33,149 bases of DNA from Opitutales bacterium. GTDB lineage: Bacteria > Verrucomicrobiota > Verrucomicrobiia > Opitutales > UBA2995. A model generated the notes under the pieces. It did no database searches and was not told the origin of the DNA. It worked only from the letters and a program-made list of their open reading frames with translations. Location of the stretch: positions 1-33,149 of the forward strand of contig JAJDZZ010000083.1 of assembly GCA_022824405.1 (NCBI GenBank). Reading direction: 5' to 3'. This document shows positions 1 to 7,555 of the stretch, piece by piece. Numbering within the stretch: position 1 is the first letter of the stretch; each line of letters opens with the position of its first letter. The position numbers were made by a program, and so were the translations under genes.

Positions 1-88
1 AAAGAAAAGCGCCTGGCAGGCATCACCACAAACATCAACAACCTAACTCAATCAACCTATCAACAACCGTGATCTCTCTGCCTAAGGG

Positions 89-140
89 TGGGTCAATTTT
101 AAACCGCCCGTACTGGGTCAATTTTAAACCGCCATTGACA
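89..140. mobile_element. IS21-family-like element end (remnant)
   Basis: Two identical 20-bp direct copies, TGGGTCAATTTTAAACCGCC, lie at 89-108 and 114-133, separated by 5 bp and followed by ATTGACA ending at 140. Read on the minus strand the block begins TGTCAAT and then shows the repeats. Tandem terminal repeats behind a 5' TGT are the usual form of IS21-family ends. The element body would lie to the left, outside the window. A reading frame running in from base 1 stops at 70-72 and could be the tail of its last gene, but 23 residues are too few to identify. Family assignment is by pattern memory only. Confidence 0.5.
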
Positions 141-398
141 AGCTCGCCAAGAACGCAAATGAGGGGGAAGAGCGCCGTTGGTGCCAAACCGTGCTTCGCA
201 ACGCTACCATGCTTCGCAAAGGTACTTCAGGTCAAGAGGCTGCGGCAGGACAAGTAACACGGATGGATAGGGATTCGATAGCCACAAAGTTTTATCCTGA
301 TCTTGATCGTGACATCGCGCCGTTCCCCTTCTCTCCACTAACCACTCTTCACTCTCCACCGGGCGCCAACCCTCTCCGTGCCTTTCCATTCCTAATTC
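141..398. other. intergenic stretch, no gene seen
   Basis: This stretch lies between the IS-like end and the stop of the first beta-propeller gene. Short frames are present on both strands but have no recognisable domain, start signal or neighbour logic. It holds a TGCTTCGCAA-type short duplication (about 191-220) and a GATCTTGATCGTGA patch near 299-312, which is related to the GATCAAGATCACGATC patch near 2963. Its end merges into the AATTCCTAATT repeat. Confidence 0.5.
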
Positions 399-417
399 CT
401 AATTCCTAATTGGCGCC
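388..417. repeat. AATTCCT tandem plus GGCGCC intergenic repeat, copy 1
   Basis: Three tandem units of ATTCCTA run into ATTGGCGCC. The same module occurs inverted at 2813-2837 and in a short form at 3023-3040, always outside genes. This copy abuts the stop codon of the beta-propeller gene, so it could act at the RNA level, but no clear terminator is visible. Confidence 0.6.
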
Positions 418-1883
418 CTTGGGCGCCTGAGGTCGTAGCAAATGAACCGGGTTGAGCTGCCATCCAGGCCTGGGTCGTTTTGACCGACGTAGAGAAGGCC
501 CCTGCTCAATGTGGGCATGGCCCAGGTCTGCCGAGCCAGAAAGAGGTGGCTCAGAGCGAGTTCCCGGTACCCCTCCGGGTTGAGGTCCAACCAGGCCAAG
601 TGGCCGTACTGGCCCAATACCAGGCATCGGCCATCTACCCGTAAAAGGGAGGCCAGGGCGGGCCCGAGCGGGTAGGATTGCGAACCGCCGGCAGTGGTCA
701 CCTCGGCCAACCAGGTCGGTTCGTGGCGCCACATCTGTTTGCCGGTTTTCAATTCGACGCAGACGAGCGGGGCGTTGCGAGGGCCGTGGCCGTCTATCCC
801 GTAGAGATAACCGTTTTTGTGCACGGCGGTCATAAAATGGGTATTGAGGAATTCGTTGCTCCAGACCTCCCGGCAGGAACCATCCTCCCGGATTTCCAAC
901 AGCGCCGACCCCGCGCCATAGCATTCGGAAATGAATACCCGATTGTCCACGATCACGGGAGATGATGCATTGACCGATTCATAACGACGGCCACGCCAGG
1001 GGAAACGACATTCCACTTGCCCGGTTTCCGGATCGATGATCATCAAACCCCCGGTGGGAGGCCTGCTTTCCCCGCCCGCGAAGACGAATATTCGCCGGCC
1101 CGCTCCGGTATGGGCCGGGACGGGGGAGGCATAGCTGGGGCCCCATTCGTCCCCCGCGCCCCACACCATTTTCCCGCTGTGCTTGTCGAAAGCGGCCACG
1201 CAAGGACCTCCGGGTGATCCGAGGTTGACGACGAGGAGGTTATTTTCCAACAGGGGAGCGCCGCCGACGCCGAAGAAATCGAGGGTGAGGTCGAACTCGG
1301 TTCTTAGATTTCGTTTCCAGAGCACCCGTCCGGTGGTCAGTTCAAGACAGTGGAGCCGACCCTCGACTCCCAGGGTGTAGACGTAACGGCCATCCGAAAT
1401 GGGTTGGCAGCGCGGCCCATTGTCGAACCCGTAACGGTCCACGTAGTTGGAAGGGTAGGCAAATTTCCAATACCTTTGCCCAAATTCGGCCTGCAGGCAC
1501 TCCACCACTTCTTCCCCGCCGGTTCGGTGAAAAATGATCAGTCGTTCCCCTACCACGGCGGCTGAGGCGTAACCGGCGCCGCGCCGCACTTCCCAAACCT
1601 TGGCCGGACCGTCGGGGCCAAAGGTCTTCAATATATGGGTTTCGGGTGAATGAGCGTTATGGGTGGGCCCCAGGAAATCCCTCCAGTCCGCAGTTTGGGC
1701 GTCAGGAGAAAGCGGTTTGGGAGGTTGGTAGAAGGTCAGTTCGCTTTGAACTTGGGGACTGGGCGGGGTGATGTCCGCCAGAATATTGACTTGCGGCGGC
1801 GCCGGATCTTCAAAGCCGGAAAACAACGGGATGGTTGAGAACCAGCATACCGAAAGCTGGAGGCAGAAAAGGGCGTTACGCAT
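399..1883 (-). CDS. secreted PQQ-like beta-propeller protein
   Basis: This 494-residue protein has a hydrophobic N-terminus (about 1-22) that looks like a signal peptide. It opens with W-R-D-F-L-G-P near residue 67, the degenerate WxxWRGP entry motif of PVC-type PQQ-like propellers. Several blades follow with recurring G-x-x-L-W and A-x-D-x-x-S/T-G-K-x-x-W patterns (for example LTTGRVLWKRNL, FDKHSGKMVWGAG, LKTGKQMWRHE). Such proteins fold as BamB/YncE-like propellers outside the cytoplasm; most do not bind PQQ and have no known reaction. It lies 42 bp after the DUF1080 gene on the same strand and is probably co-transcribed with it. The fold is well supported, the role unknown. Confidence 0.85.
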   Translation of the reverse strand: MRNALFCLQLSVCWFSTIPLFSGFEDPAPPQVNILADITPPSPQVQSELTFYQPPKPLSPDAQTADWRDFLGPTHNAHSPETHILKTFGPDGPAKVWEVRRGAGYASAAVVGERLIIFHRTGGEEVVECLQAEFGQRYWKFAYPSNYVDRYGFDNGPRCQPISDGRYVYTLGVEGRLHCLELTTGRVLWKRNLRTEFDLTLDFFGVGGAPLLENNLLVVNLGSPGGPCVAAFDKHSGKMVWGAGDEWGPSYASPVPAHTGAGRRIFVFAGGESRPPTGGLMIIDPETGQVECRFPWRGRRYESVNASSPVIVDNRVFISECYGAGSALLEIREDGSCREVWSNEFLNTHFMTAVHKNGYLYGIDGHGPRNAPLVCVELKTGKQMWRHEPTWLAEVTTAGGSQSYPLGPALASLLRVDGRCLVLGQYGHLAWLDLNPEGYRELALSHLFLARQTWAMPTLSRGLLYVGQNDPGLDGSSTRFICYDLRRPRAPIRN

Positions 1884-1925
1884 GGGCCTGGTTTCGAAAA
1901 GCTCTCCCGATCGGTTTGTCTCCTG

Positions 1926-2696
1926 TCAAAGCTCCCTGATGAAGATGTCTTTGAATTGAATCCTCAATTCATCTTTACTGTGGAGCTGTAAGGCGATGAA
2001 TCCCGAAACCCCCACCCCGTATTTCCTATGGCTGGCGTCGTCTAATATCCCATCTCCATTGAATTCGGAGATACGCATGCGGTTCACGGTTGTGACGATA
2101 CGGTTACCCTGGCAACGAATGACCATTTCGTTCCAGGGATTGGGATCGTCTGCGTAATAAAACAACCATTTCTCCGGCCCCTCCGAGGGTTGAATCCTCC
2201 AATCGGGTAAACTCGGGCTGATCCACCGCTGCACCTCTTTCGTTTCATCGTAGATCAAACCGGTGCGCCAGGGGCCCGGAGGGTGTATATCCACCTGCGG
2301 TCCGTGCATCCGCCCCTTTTCGGGAGCTCCCTCAGCAGACTCCCAACGGCTGCGCACCTGGACCCCGCTGTTCCCCGGTGAGTCGCGGAAGGCTTTGAAC
2401 TTGAGTTTCAGCTCGAAATCACCGAATTCGTGCAGTTGCTGCAACCAGATGGAGCCGTGATCCCCATGGCCCATCGAATCACAGAGGATGGTCCCATTTT
2501 CAACCCTCCAGAAGTTCTTCCCCCTGTCTCTTTCGAGGCAACGCACGGTCCAACCCGACAAATCCTCCCCGTTGAACAAGGGCAGCCACACGGGATCCCG
2601 TTCCATGGCCCACCAAAGACCGGCAAAGGCGCCGAGGAACATCAGCGTACCTCCGACCAAAAGGCGGTTGATGATGGATTTAGCAGCCGGATTCAC
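1926..2696 (-). CDS. DUF1080 / 3-keto-disaccharide hydrolase-domain protein
   Basis: This 256-residue protein has one N-terminal membrane segment or uncleaved signal (about 12-30). A single DUF1080 domain follows, starting with PLFNGEDLSGW (about 39-49) and continuing through GDFELKLKF and the N-S-G-V-Q-V-R-S strand; it ends in the usual I-x-F-K-D-I-x-I-R-E-L. The domain is a concanavalin-like jelly roll. Some members hydrolyse 3-keto-glycosides, and many in Verrucomicrobiota and Planctomycetota are uncharacterised. The start is a GTG at 2696 without a clear ribosome site; a later ATG (residue 19) would shorten the N-terminus but keep the helix. The next gene downstream is a beta-propeller protein, so the pair may act on an extracytoplasmic sugar derivative (inference). 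Confidence 0.85.
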   Translation of the reverse strand: MNPAAKSIINRLLVGGTLMFLGAFAGLWWAMERDPVWLPLFNGEDLSGWTVRCLERDRGKNFWRVENGTILCDSMGHGDHGSIWLQQLHEFGDFELKLKFKAFRDSPGNSGVQVRSRWESAEGAPEKGRMHGPQVDIHPPGPWRTGLIYDETKEVQRWISPSLPDWRIQPSEGPEKWLFYYADDPNPWNEMVIRCQGNRIVTTVNRMRISEFNGDGILDDASHRKYGVGVSGFIALQLHSKDELRIQFKDIFIREL

Positions 2697-2812
2697 AGTT
2701 GAAAAGGGGTTGGGTCACCCCAGCGAAGAAATGGGCCAAACGGTAACCCGGTTGCGCGGCCATGGCAAGCCGCAGGATAATGGAAGAAGAAACCACAGAG
2801 GTAGGCGCCGGA

Positions 2813-2837
2813 GGCGCCAATTAGGAATTAGGAATTG
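2813..2837. repeat. GGCGCC plus AATTAGG intergenic repeat, copy 2 (inverted)
   Basis: This is the reverse complement of the module at 388-417, with two and a half AATTAGG units after GGCGCCA. Another GGCGCC lies immediately before it at about 2804-2809. Confidence 0.6.
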
Positions 2838-2897
2838 ACTCTCGCAAAGCTCGCTGAGAGGGCAAAGGAATTAACCAATTCATAGATCTGGTTTTTA

Positions 2898-2932
2898 CGC
2901 CAACGGGGTTCCACAAGAGGAGCCCGTTGGCG
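2898..2932. repeat. 10-bp perfect inverted repeat (hairpin)
   Basis: CGCCAACGGG at 2898-2907 pairs perfectly with CCCGTTGGCG at 2923-2932 across a 15-nt loop. Flanking CTGGTTTTT and CCAGTTTTCAG are partly complementary, so the stem may extend. There is no T-run directly after either arm, so a simple intrinsic terminator is not supported. Confidence 0.6.
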
Positions 2933-3022
2933 CCAGTTTTCAGTAGAGAGTGGTTTATTTTCGATCAAGATCACGATCACGATCAAGATTTACTTCGTGC
3001 CCCTTCGTGTCCTTCGTGGATC

Positions 3023-3040
3023 CAATTCCTAATTGGCGCC
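3023..3040. repeat. AATTCCTAATTGGCGCC intergenic repeat, copy 3
   Basis: Single-unit copy in the same orientation as copy 1, placed just after the CTTCGTG tandem patch and before the ATCCGTG tandem patch. Confidence 0.5.
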
Positions 3041-3112
3041 TCCGGGGCCATATTTGGTTCCCTCCTCCTTATCCGTGCCAATCCGTGTAATCCGTGGTAA
3101 GTTATCGATCAC

Positions 3113-3149
3113 GATTGAAAAATTCTCAGGCCCGTCCAATTTTTCAATC
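3113..3149. promoter_or_regulatory. 12-bp perfect inverted repeat upstream of the MFS-PlsC start
   Basis: GATTGAAAAATT (3113-3124) is exactly mirrored by AATTTTTCAATC (3138-3149) with a 13-nt spacer, ending 3 bp before the preferred ATG at 3153. It could be a dimeric repressor operator, or an mRNA hairpin masking the start codon. No Shine-Dalgarno is visible between the right arm and the ATG. Confidence 0.45.
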
Positions 3150-3152
3150 TCC

Positions 3153-4997
3153 ATGGAGCCCATGCCCGAAACGACCCCATCAGGACCGCCCAAAGATTGG
3201 TTGAAAGGATTTTGGAGTTTGTGGGTCACCCAATGCCAGGGTGCGTTTTCTGATAACGTATTTAAATTCGTGGTGATTTTTTCGGCCATGAGCCTTTATC
3301 CGAACGAGTCGGACCAGGACAGGTTGGTATCGCTCATCGGGGCATTATTTGCCGTTCCTTTCATCCTCTTTACCATGGCGGGGGGCTTCTGTGCGGACCG
3401 GTTCAGCAAAAGGTCGGTGGCGATGGGAATCAAATGCGGGGAGGTCCTGATCATGTCCCTGGGGGCGGTCGGCCTCTATTTGGGACAACTCAATCTGTTG
3501 ATGGGGGTCATTTTTCTGATGAGCGCCCAGAGCGCATTCTTCGGCCCGGTCAAATACGGCCTTCTTCCCGAACTTCTGGCTGAAAAGCGATTATCTTGGG
3601 GCAACGGCATCGTAGGGCTGGGAACCTTCATTTCCATCATTCTCGGCACCATTGCCGGGGGGCTTTTGTTTGACGCCTTTGACAATCAGGTCAACACCGG
3701 CTTCATCCTTATCGCCCTGGCCGCTACCGGCCTGACGGTCAGTCGGGGAATCAGCCGGGTGCCGCCTGCCGATCCGGCAAAAAAATACCGCCTGAATTTC
3801 CTGGGGGAATTCTGGAAACAGTTCTCCTATGCGCGGAAAGACTTCGTCTTGCTCATTTCCGTTCTGGGGAGCACTTATTTCTGGTTTTTGGGCGCCTTGG
3901 TTCAGCAGGCGGTAATGATTTACGGCCGCAACGAACTGCAATTGAGCTTTTTCAACACCAGTATTCTGTTCGCCATGATGGCGGTGGGCATCGGTCTGGG
4001 AAGTTTGGCTGCCGGGTATATCTCAAAGCGAAAAATTGAAACCGGACTTATTCCTTTGGGAGCAATCGGGGTATCGGTATTCAGCTTTCTCATGGGCCAG
4101 TCAGGACTTCCCACACACCAATTCGGCCTCTTCCTCGGATGCGTGGGATTCTTCGGAGGGTTTTATATCGTTCCCATCAATGCCCTGGTTCAGCACCGGC
4201 CCGATAGAAGGAGAAAAGGTTCCATAATCGCCATGCAGGCTTTGCTCTCGTGGATGGGTATCCTGTTGGCCGCCGGGGTCTACTTCGGGCTGAAAACCCT
4301 CGGGTTGAGCACTTCGAATATCTTCACCGTGGTAGGATTCGTCACCCTCGCCGCCACCGCCTACGTACTATGGCTGCTGCCCGATTCTTTCCTTCGCCTC
4401 CTGCTGGTCTTGCTGACCAATACCATTTACCGCATTCGCATCCGGGGGCGGGACCATATCCCCGACAAGGGAGGTGTGTTGTTCGTCTGCAATCACCTAT
4501 CCTACGTCGATGCTTTACTCTTGTTCGCCTCCATCGACCGTCCCGTCCGGTTCATCATGTCGAACGAGGTCTACAGGACCTGGTATATCAGACCTTTCGC
4601 CAAAATTTTAAAAGTCATTCCCATGCCCACCGGACAACGGCCCCGCGGGATCGTCCAAGCCCTCCGGGAAGCATCGGCGCGGATCAAGGCTGGTGAAGTT
4701 GTCTGCATCTTTGCCGAGGGACAGGTTTCACGCACCGGAAATCTGCTGCCGTTCCGAAGGGGATTTGTCAGGATCATGCGGGGTCTCGACAACCCGATAA
4801 TCCCGGTGAATCTGGGCGGTGTTTGGGGAAGTATTTTCAGCTACGAGCGCGGCAAGTTCCTCTGGAAAATGCCCAAGCGAATTCCCTATCCCATATCGGT
4901 CGACTTCGGCCAACCAATGGCGGCGAACTCCCAACCGGAGGAGGTCCGCCAAGCCGTCCGGGATCTGGCCCGACGATTTGAAGGTTCGACAAAGTGA
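3153..4997 (+). CDS. MFS transporter fused to PlsC-type acyltransferase (LplT-PlsC-like)
   Basis: The N-terminal 16-410 of this 614-residue protein is a 12-helix MFS domain resembling the lysophospholipid flippase LplT (FWSLWVTQCQGAFSDNVFKF near the start; G-x-x-A-D-R-F-S-K-R loop). The C-terminal part is a 1-acylglycerol-phosphate acyltransferase domain with the catalytic HxxxxD (N-H-L-S-Y-V-D, H448 and D453) and the substrate motif EGQVSR (522-527). The expected role is bringing 2-acyl-lysophospholipids to the inner leaflet and re-acylating them. Many homologues carry a third acyl-ACP synthetase (Aas) domain, absent here. The start at 3153 is chosen because the 40 residues upstream read through repeat DNA; 3162 is an alternative, preceded by GGAG. 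Confidence 0.85.
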   Translation: MEPMPETTPSGPPKDWLKGFWSLWVTQCQGAFSDNVFKFVVIFSAMSLYPNESDQDRLVSLIGALFAVPFILFTMAGGFCADRFSKRSVAMGIKCGEVLIMSLGAVGLYLGQLNLLMGVIFLMSAQSAFFGPVKYGLLPELLAEKRLSWGNGIVGLGTFISIILGTIAGGLLFDAFDNQVNTGFILIALAATGLTVSRGISRVPPADPAKKYRLNFLGEFWKQFSYARKDFVLLISVLGSTYFWFLGALVQQAVMIYGRNELQLSFFNTSILFAMMAVGIGLGSLAAGYISKRKIETGLIPLGAIGVSVFSFLMGQSGLPTHQFGLFLGCVGFFGGFYIVPINALVQHRPDRRRKGSIIAMQALLSWMGILLAAGVYFGLKTLGLSTSNIFTVVGFVTLAATAYVLWLLPDSFLRLLLVLLTNTIYRIRIRGRDHIPDKGGVLFVCNHLSYVDALLLFASIDRPVRFIMSNEVYRTWYIRPFAKILKVIPMPTGQRPRGIVQALREASARIKAGEVVCIFAEGQVSRTGNLLPFRRGFVRIMRGLDNPIIPVNLGGVWGSIFSYERGKFLWKMPKRIPYPISVDFGQPMAANSQPEEVRQAVRDLARRFEGSTK

Positions 4998-5029
4998 ACC
5001 TCTTTATTCTACTCATTAACCTTTTAACC

Positions 5030-5320
5030 ATGAGTCTGACAGAATTCATTCAAACCATCTCCGACAACGACGCTCCGGATACGACCCTGTCCGCCAGCCT
5101 TCAAGCCCTTTGGTGGGACGCCAAGGGTGATTGGGACAAGGCGCACGAGCTTTGTCAGCGGGCCGCATCCGCGGAAGGCGATTGGGTGCATGCCTACCTT
5201 CACCGCAAGGAAGGGGATTTGAGCAACGCTTCCTATTGGTACAACCGGGCTGGAAAACCACGGCATAATGGAACCTTGCAGGAAGAGTGGCGATCGCTTG
5301 CGACGGCCTTCCTTTCCTGA
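5030..5320 (+). CDS. small conserved hypothetical protein
   Basis: This soluble protein of 96 residues has the pattern A-L-W-W-D-A-K-G-D-W-D-K-A-H (about 24-37), then a second helical pair ending in A-S-Y-W-Y-N-R-A-G. It resembles a single TPR-like helical hairpin repeated once. I recall this as a widespread small family without assigned function. The ATG at 5030 is preferred over a GTG at 4994, which would overlap the previous stop and add a spurious hydrophobic leader. It sits 33 bp after the MFS-PlsC gene and probably shares its transcript. Confidence 0.7.
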   Translation: MSLTEFIQTISDNDAPDTTLSASLQALWWDAKGDWDKAHELCQRAASAEGDWVHAYLHRKEGDLSNASYWYNRAGKPRHNGTLQEEWRSLATAFLS

Positions 5321-5327
5321 CCTCGGC

Positions 5328-5606
5328 ATGTATCGTCTGCTTTGGAGGGGTTACCTCATCATCAGCATCCTGACCCTGGTGCTGTTCGGCTTGGACAAGT
5401 TCCTGGCTAAGGTACAGTGGAAACGCATCCCCGAACGGTGGTTTCACACCCTGGCCCTCCTGGGAGGATTCCCAGGCGGATTCATCGGCATTTGGCTGTT
5501 CGACCACAAAACGGAAAACCAGAAATTCCGCTACATCCTGATCGCTTCCCTCATCATCCACGCCATCCTGCTGGTAGCCATCATCGCCCGCCTGAAATGG
5601 TTTTAG
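5328..5606 (+). CDS. DUF1294 family inner-membrane protein
   Basis: This 92-residue protein has three hydrophobic segments and the DUF1294 hallmark: D-K-x-x-A near residue 23, W-K-R-I-P-E, then L-L-G-G-F-P-G-G-x-I-G and D-H-K-T-E-N-Q-K-F. Function is unknown across the family. The ATG at 5328 lies 7 bp after the preceding stop; the longer frame upstream overlaps the previous gene and does not match the family. It is the last gene of the short plus-strand group and converges on the gene at 5622 with only 15 bp between stops. Confidence 0.85.
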   Translation: MYRLLWRGYLIISILTLVLFGLDKFLAKVQWKRIPERWFHTLALLGGFPGGFIGIWLFDHKTENQKFRYILIASLIIHAILLVAIIARLKWF

Positions 5607-5621
5607 ACGCAGTGTGGGTGA

Positions 5622-6173
5622 TCAGTATATTCCGGGGATGATTTCCATGATCCAGGCCAGGGTCTGACCGGTCGGTTTGGCCAATACATTGAACCTTCCG
5701 TAATATTCGGGTTGACCGAATCCGGCCACCGGATTCCGGGCAACGGCGTCTTGGTTGAGAGAGAAGAAGCAGAGGGGGGCGCTGGTGAATTCGATCTCAA
5801 ATCGGTGCAAAAGCCCTCCCAGGGGTTCCCGGTCCTGCTCGATCGGCTCCCTCTGTTGGGGTTCGAAACCCTGCAGGAGAATGGCGATTACCCCATACTC
5901 GACAATTATTCCCCCATCCCTCGTTCGCAAATAGACCTCGCGGATGTAGGTTCCCTTCCGGTTCTTCTTCTGCAGCGCTTCCACCTGCAAGACGCCGCCA
6001 TGAAATTCGGACAGGGTCGAAGTCATGTCACCATCGTGACACAGGAGTTTTCGCTGGGGTTGGGGCATTTCCGCCGGCTCGATCGGACGGAAGGACTCCA
6101 TGGACAAGGCGCAGTTGTTTTCGATGAACTCACGCAAATCCACGGGCATTTTCTGAAAAACAGTTTCGACCAT
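5622..6173 (-). CDS. hypothetical protein, possible chorismate-lyase-like fold
   Basis: This soluble protein of 183 residues has a core with G-T-Y-I-R-E-V-Y-L-R-T (about 74-84), V-E-Y-G-V-I-A-I-x-L and R-E-P-I-E-Q-x-x-E-P-L-G-G-L-L. The RE-V-x-L strand followed by a PLG turn resembles the UbiC/DUF98/UTRA chorismate-lyase-type fold, but similarity is pattern-level only and no catalytic claim is made. It starts 24 bp after the radical SAM gene and is the last gene of the long minus-strand run. It could be an accessory or ligand-binding protein for that enzyme. Confidence 0.6.
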   Translation of the reverse strand: MVETVFQKMPVDLREFIENNCALSMESFRPIEPAEMPQPQRKLLCHDGDMTSTLSEFHGGVLQVEALQKKNRKGTYIREVYLRTRDGGIIVEYGVIAILLQGFEPQQREPIEQDREPLGGLLHRFEIEFTSAPLCFFSLNQDAVARNPVAGFGQPEYYGRFNVLAKPTGQTLAWIMEIIPGIY

Positions 6174-6197
6174 GGCGAGGGTGTGGGGATAACCGGA

Positions 6198-7532
6198 TTA
6201 AACGATCCTGGAGGTGCGGTGCTCCTGCAGGAAGAATTGGTGCAGGATGCTATCCACGCAAAGCAGGCCGTCACGGCTCAGTCGTATTTCATCGTCCTCA
6301 ACCCTGAGAAATCCGTTCTCGGTCAGGTTGCCGAGTTGGGCGGCAAACCGTAGACCCACGTCCTGGCCGAACTTTTCCCGGAAATAGCCCAAATCCACCC
6401 GGCCCAGTTTCATCTGCAGAATGAACTCCCGTATCATGCGTTCTTCAGCCGTAGTGCGGAAGGACCGTTTGATCGGCAGAACCCCTTTCCCGATTGCCTC
6501 CAGATAGGGTTCCATTTCAGTTAAATTTTGATAATGGACACCGGCCGCGTGGGAAAATGAGGCTACCCCCAGGCCTATCAAGTCTGCTCCACTCCACAAT
6601 TCGTCCCGATAGATGAACTTTGTCCGGTCCGGATTGAGCACGGCGGTATAACCGCTGGCTATAGTGTAACCGGCCTCTTCCAGAGCGGCAAACGCTTCCT
6701 TTACCCAACGCCGTTTGGTTTCCCAGTCCGCCACGGGCGCCTCCAGGGTGCCACTGGCGACCATCTCCTTGTAAATCCCCGTGTTGTAGGGAATCTCCAT
6801 CTGGTATATGGTGACGCTGTCGGGTTCGAGATCGATGGTTTGCTCGATGTTACGCTGCCAGTTCTCTTCGGTCTCCTCCAACATGCCGGCAATGAGATCG
6901 ATATTGATTTGGTCGAATTGCTCTGCCCGGGCCCGTTCGTAGGCCCGGAATACTTCGGGCGAGCGGTGGGCCCGTCCGTTGATGACCAGAATATGGTCGT
7001 CGAAGTTTTCCACTCCCAGGCTCAGACGGGTCACCCCGATATCTTTGACTGCGGTCAATTTACCGGGTGTCAAGGTGCCGGGTTCACACTCGAAGGCCAC
7101 CTCTTCGGCCTCATCCCAGGGCAGGTAGGCTTTCATCCGGTCCGTCAGTTCCCTCAGTTGCCTGACCGACAGATACGATGGCGTTCCACCGCCGAAGTAG
7201 ACGAAGTGAGGTTTGCGCCCCCGGATCAGCGGCCGTTCAGCCATCGCCTTCAGTTCCGCAATGGTGGCGTCCAGGTATTCCTTGATCTGCCTGGCGTTCT
7301 TATCGGTATAAACCCGAAAATAACAGAAATGGCACCGCTTGCGGCAAAACGGTATGTGGTGGTAGAGCCCCAACTTGACTTCCGGGCCCGGCTTGGAGTT
7401 CAAGGCCATCTCCGCTTCCACGTTCTGGCCCTCCGACCAGAACGAAAAAGGCGGATAGTTGGAAATAAAATAATTTCCCGCCAAGGTGGAGGTCTTCGCG
7501 CTTTTGGCCGGTTGCGGTTGTTCAATTTCCAT
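6198..7532 (-). CDS. HemN/HemW-like radical SAM protein
   Basis: This 444-residue protein carries the radical SAM cluster motif F-C-R-K-R-C-H-F-C-Y-F (C63, C67, C70; CxxxCxxC) followed by the GGGTPS SAM-binding turn (about 114-119). The E-C-E-P-G-T-L strand and the N-I-D-L-I-A-G-M region are typical of the coproporphyrinogen-III-oxidase-like superfamily. Members include HemN, the haem chaperone HemW and haem-degrading HutW/ChuW types; the sequence does not decide between them. The N-terminal 50 residues are longer than in HemW. The ATG at 7532 lies 23 bp after the preceding propeller gene. The context (TonB receptor, symporter, ligase, dehydrogenase) argues against a housekeeping haem gene, though that is inference. 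Confidence 0.85.
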   Translation of the reverse strand: MEIEQPQPAKSAKTSTLAGNYFISNYPPFSFWSEGQNVEAEMALNSKPGPEVKLGLYHHIPFCRKRCHFCYFRVYTDKNARQIKEYLDATIAELKAMAERPLIRGRKPHFVYFGGGTPSYLSVRQLRELTDRMKAYLPWDEAEEVAFECEPGTLTPGKLTAVKDIGVTRLSLGVENFDDHILVINGRAHRSPEVFRAYERARAEQFDQINIDLIAGMLEETEENWQRNIEQTIDLEPDSVTIYQMEIPYNTGIYKEMVASGTLEAPVADWETKRRWVKEAFAALEEAGYTIASGYTAVLNPDRTKFIYRDELWSGADLIGLGVASFSHAAGVHYQNLTEMEPYLEAIGKGVLPIKRSFRTTAEERMIREFILQMKLGRVDLGYFREKFGQDVGLRFAAQLGNLTENGFLRVEDDEIRLSRDGLLCVDSILHQFFLQEHRTSRIV

Positions 7533-7555
7533 GGTGTCAGATGGTAATGGGTTGC

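Larger units (their letters stand above)
2697..3152. other. 456-bp intergenic region made of repeat modules
   Basis: This region separates the divergent DUF1080 and MFS-PlsC genes. It has no credible gene but carries stacked low-complexity modules: GGCGCC/AATTAGGAATT (2813-2837), a 10-bp hairpin (2898-2932), GATCAAGATCACGATCACG (from about 2963), CTTCGTGCCCCTTCGTGTCC (from about 2994), AATTCCTAATTGGCGCC (3023-3040), ATCCGTGCCAATCCGTGTAA (from about 3071), and a 12-bp inverted repeat (3113-3149). Reading frames entering from either side pass through these modules, but the real gene starts are better placed inside. Confidence 0.7.

Noticed and set aside
2898-2932. Intrinsic terminator
   Set aside because: The stem is good but no U-tract follows directly on either strand, so it is listed only as an inverted repeat.
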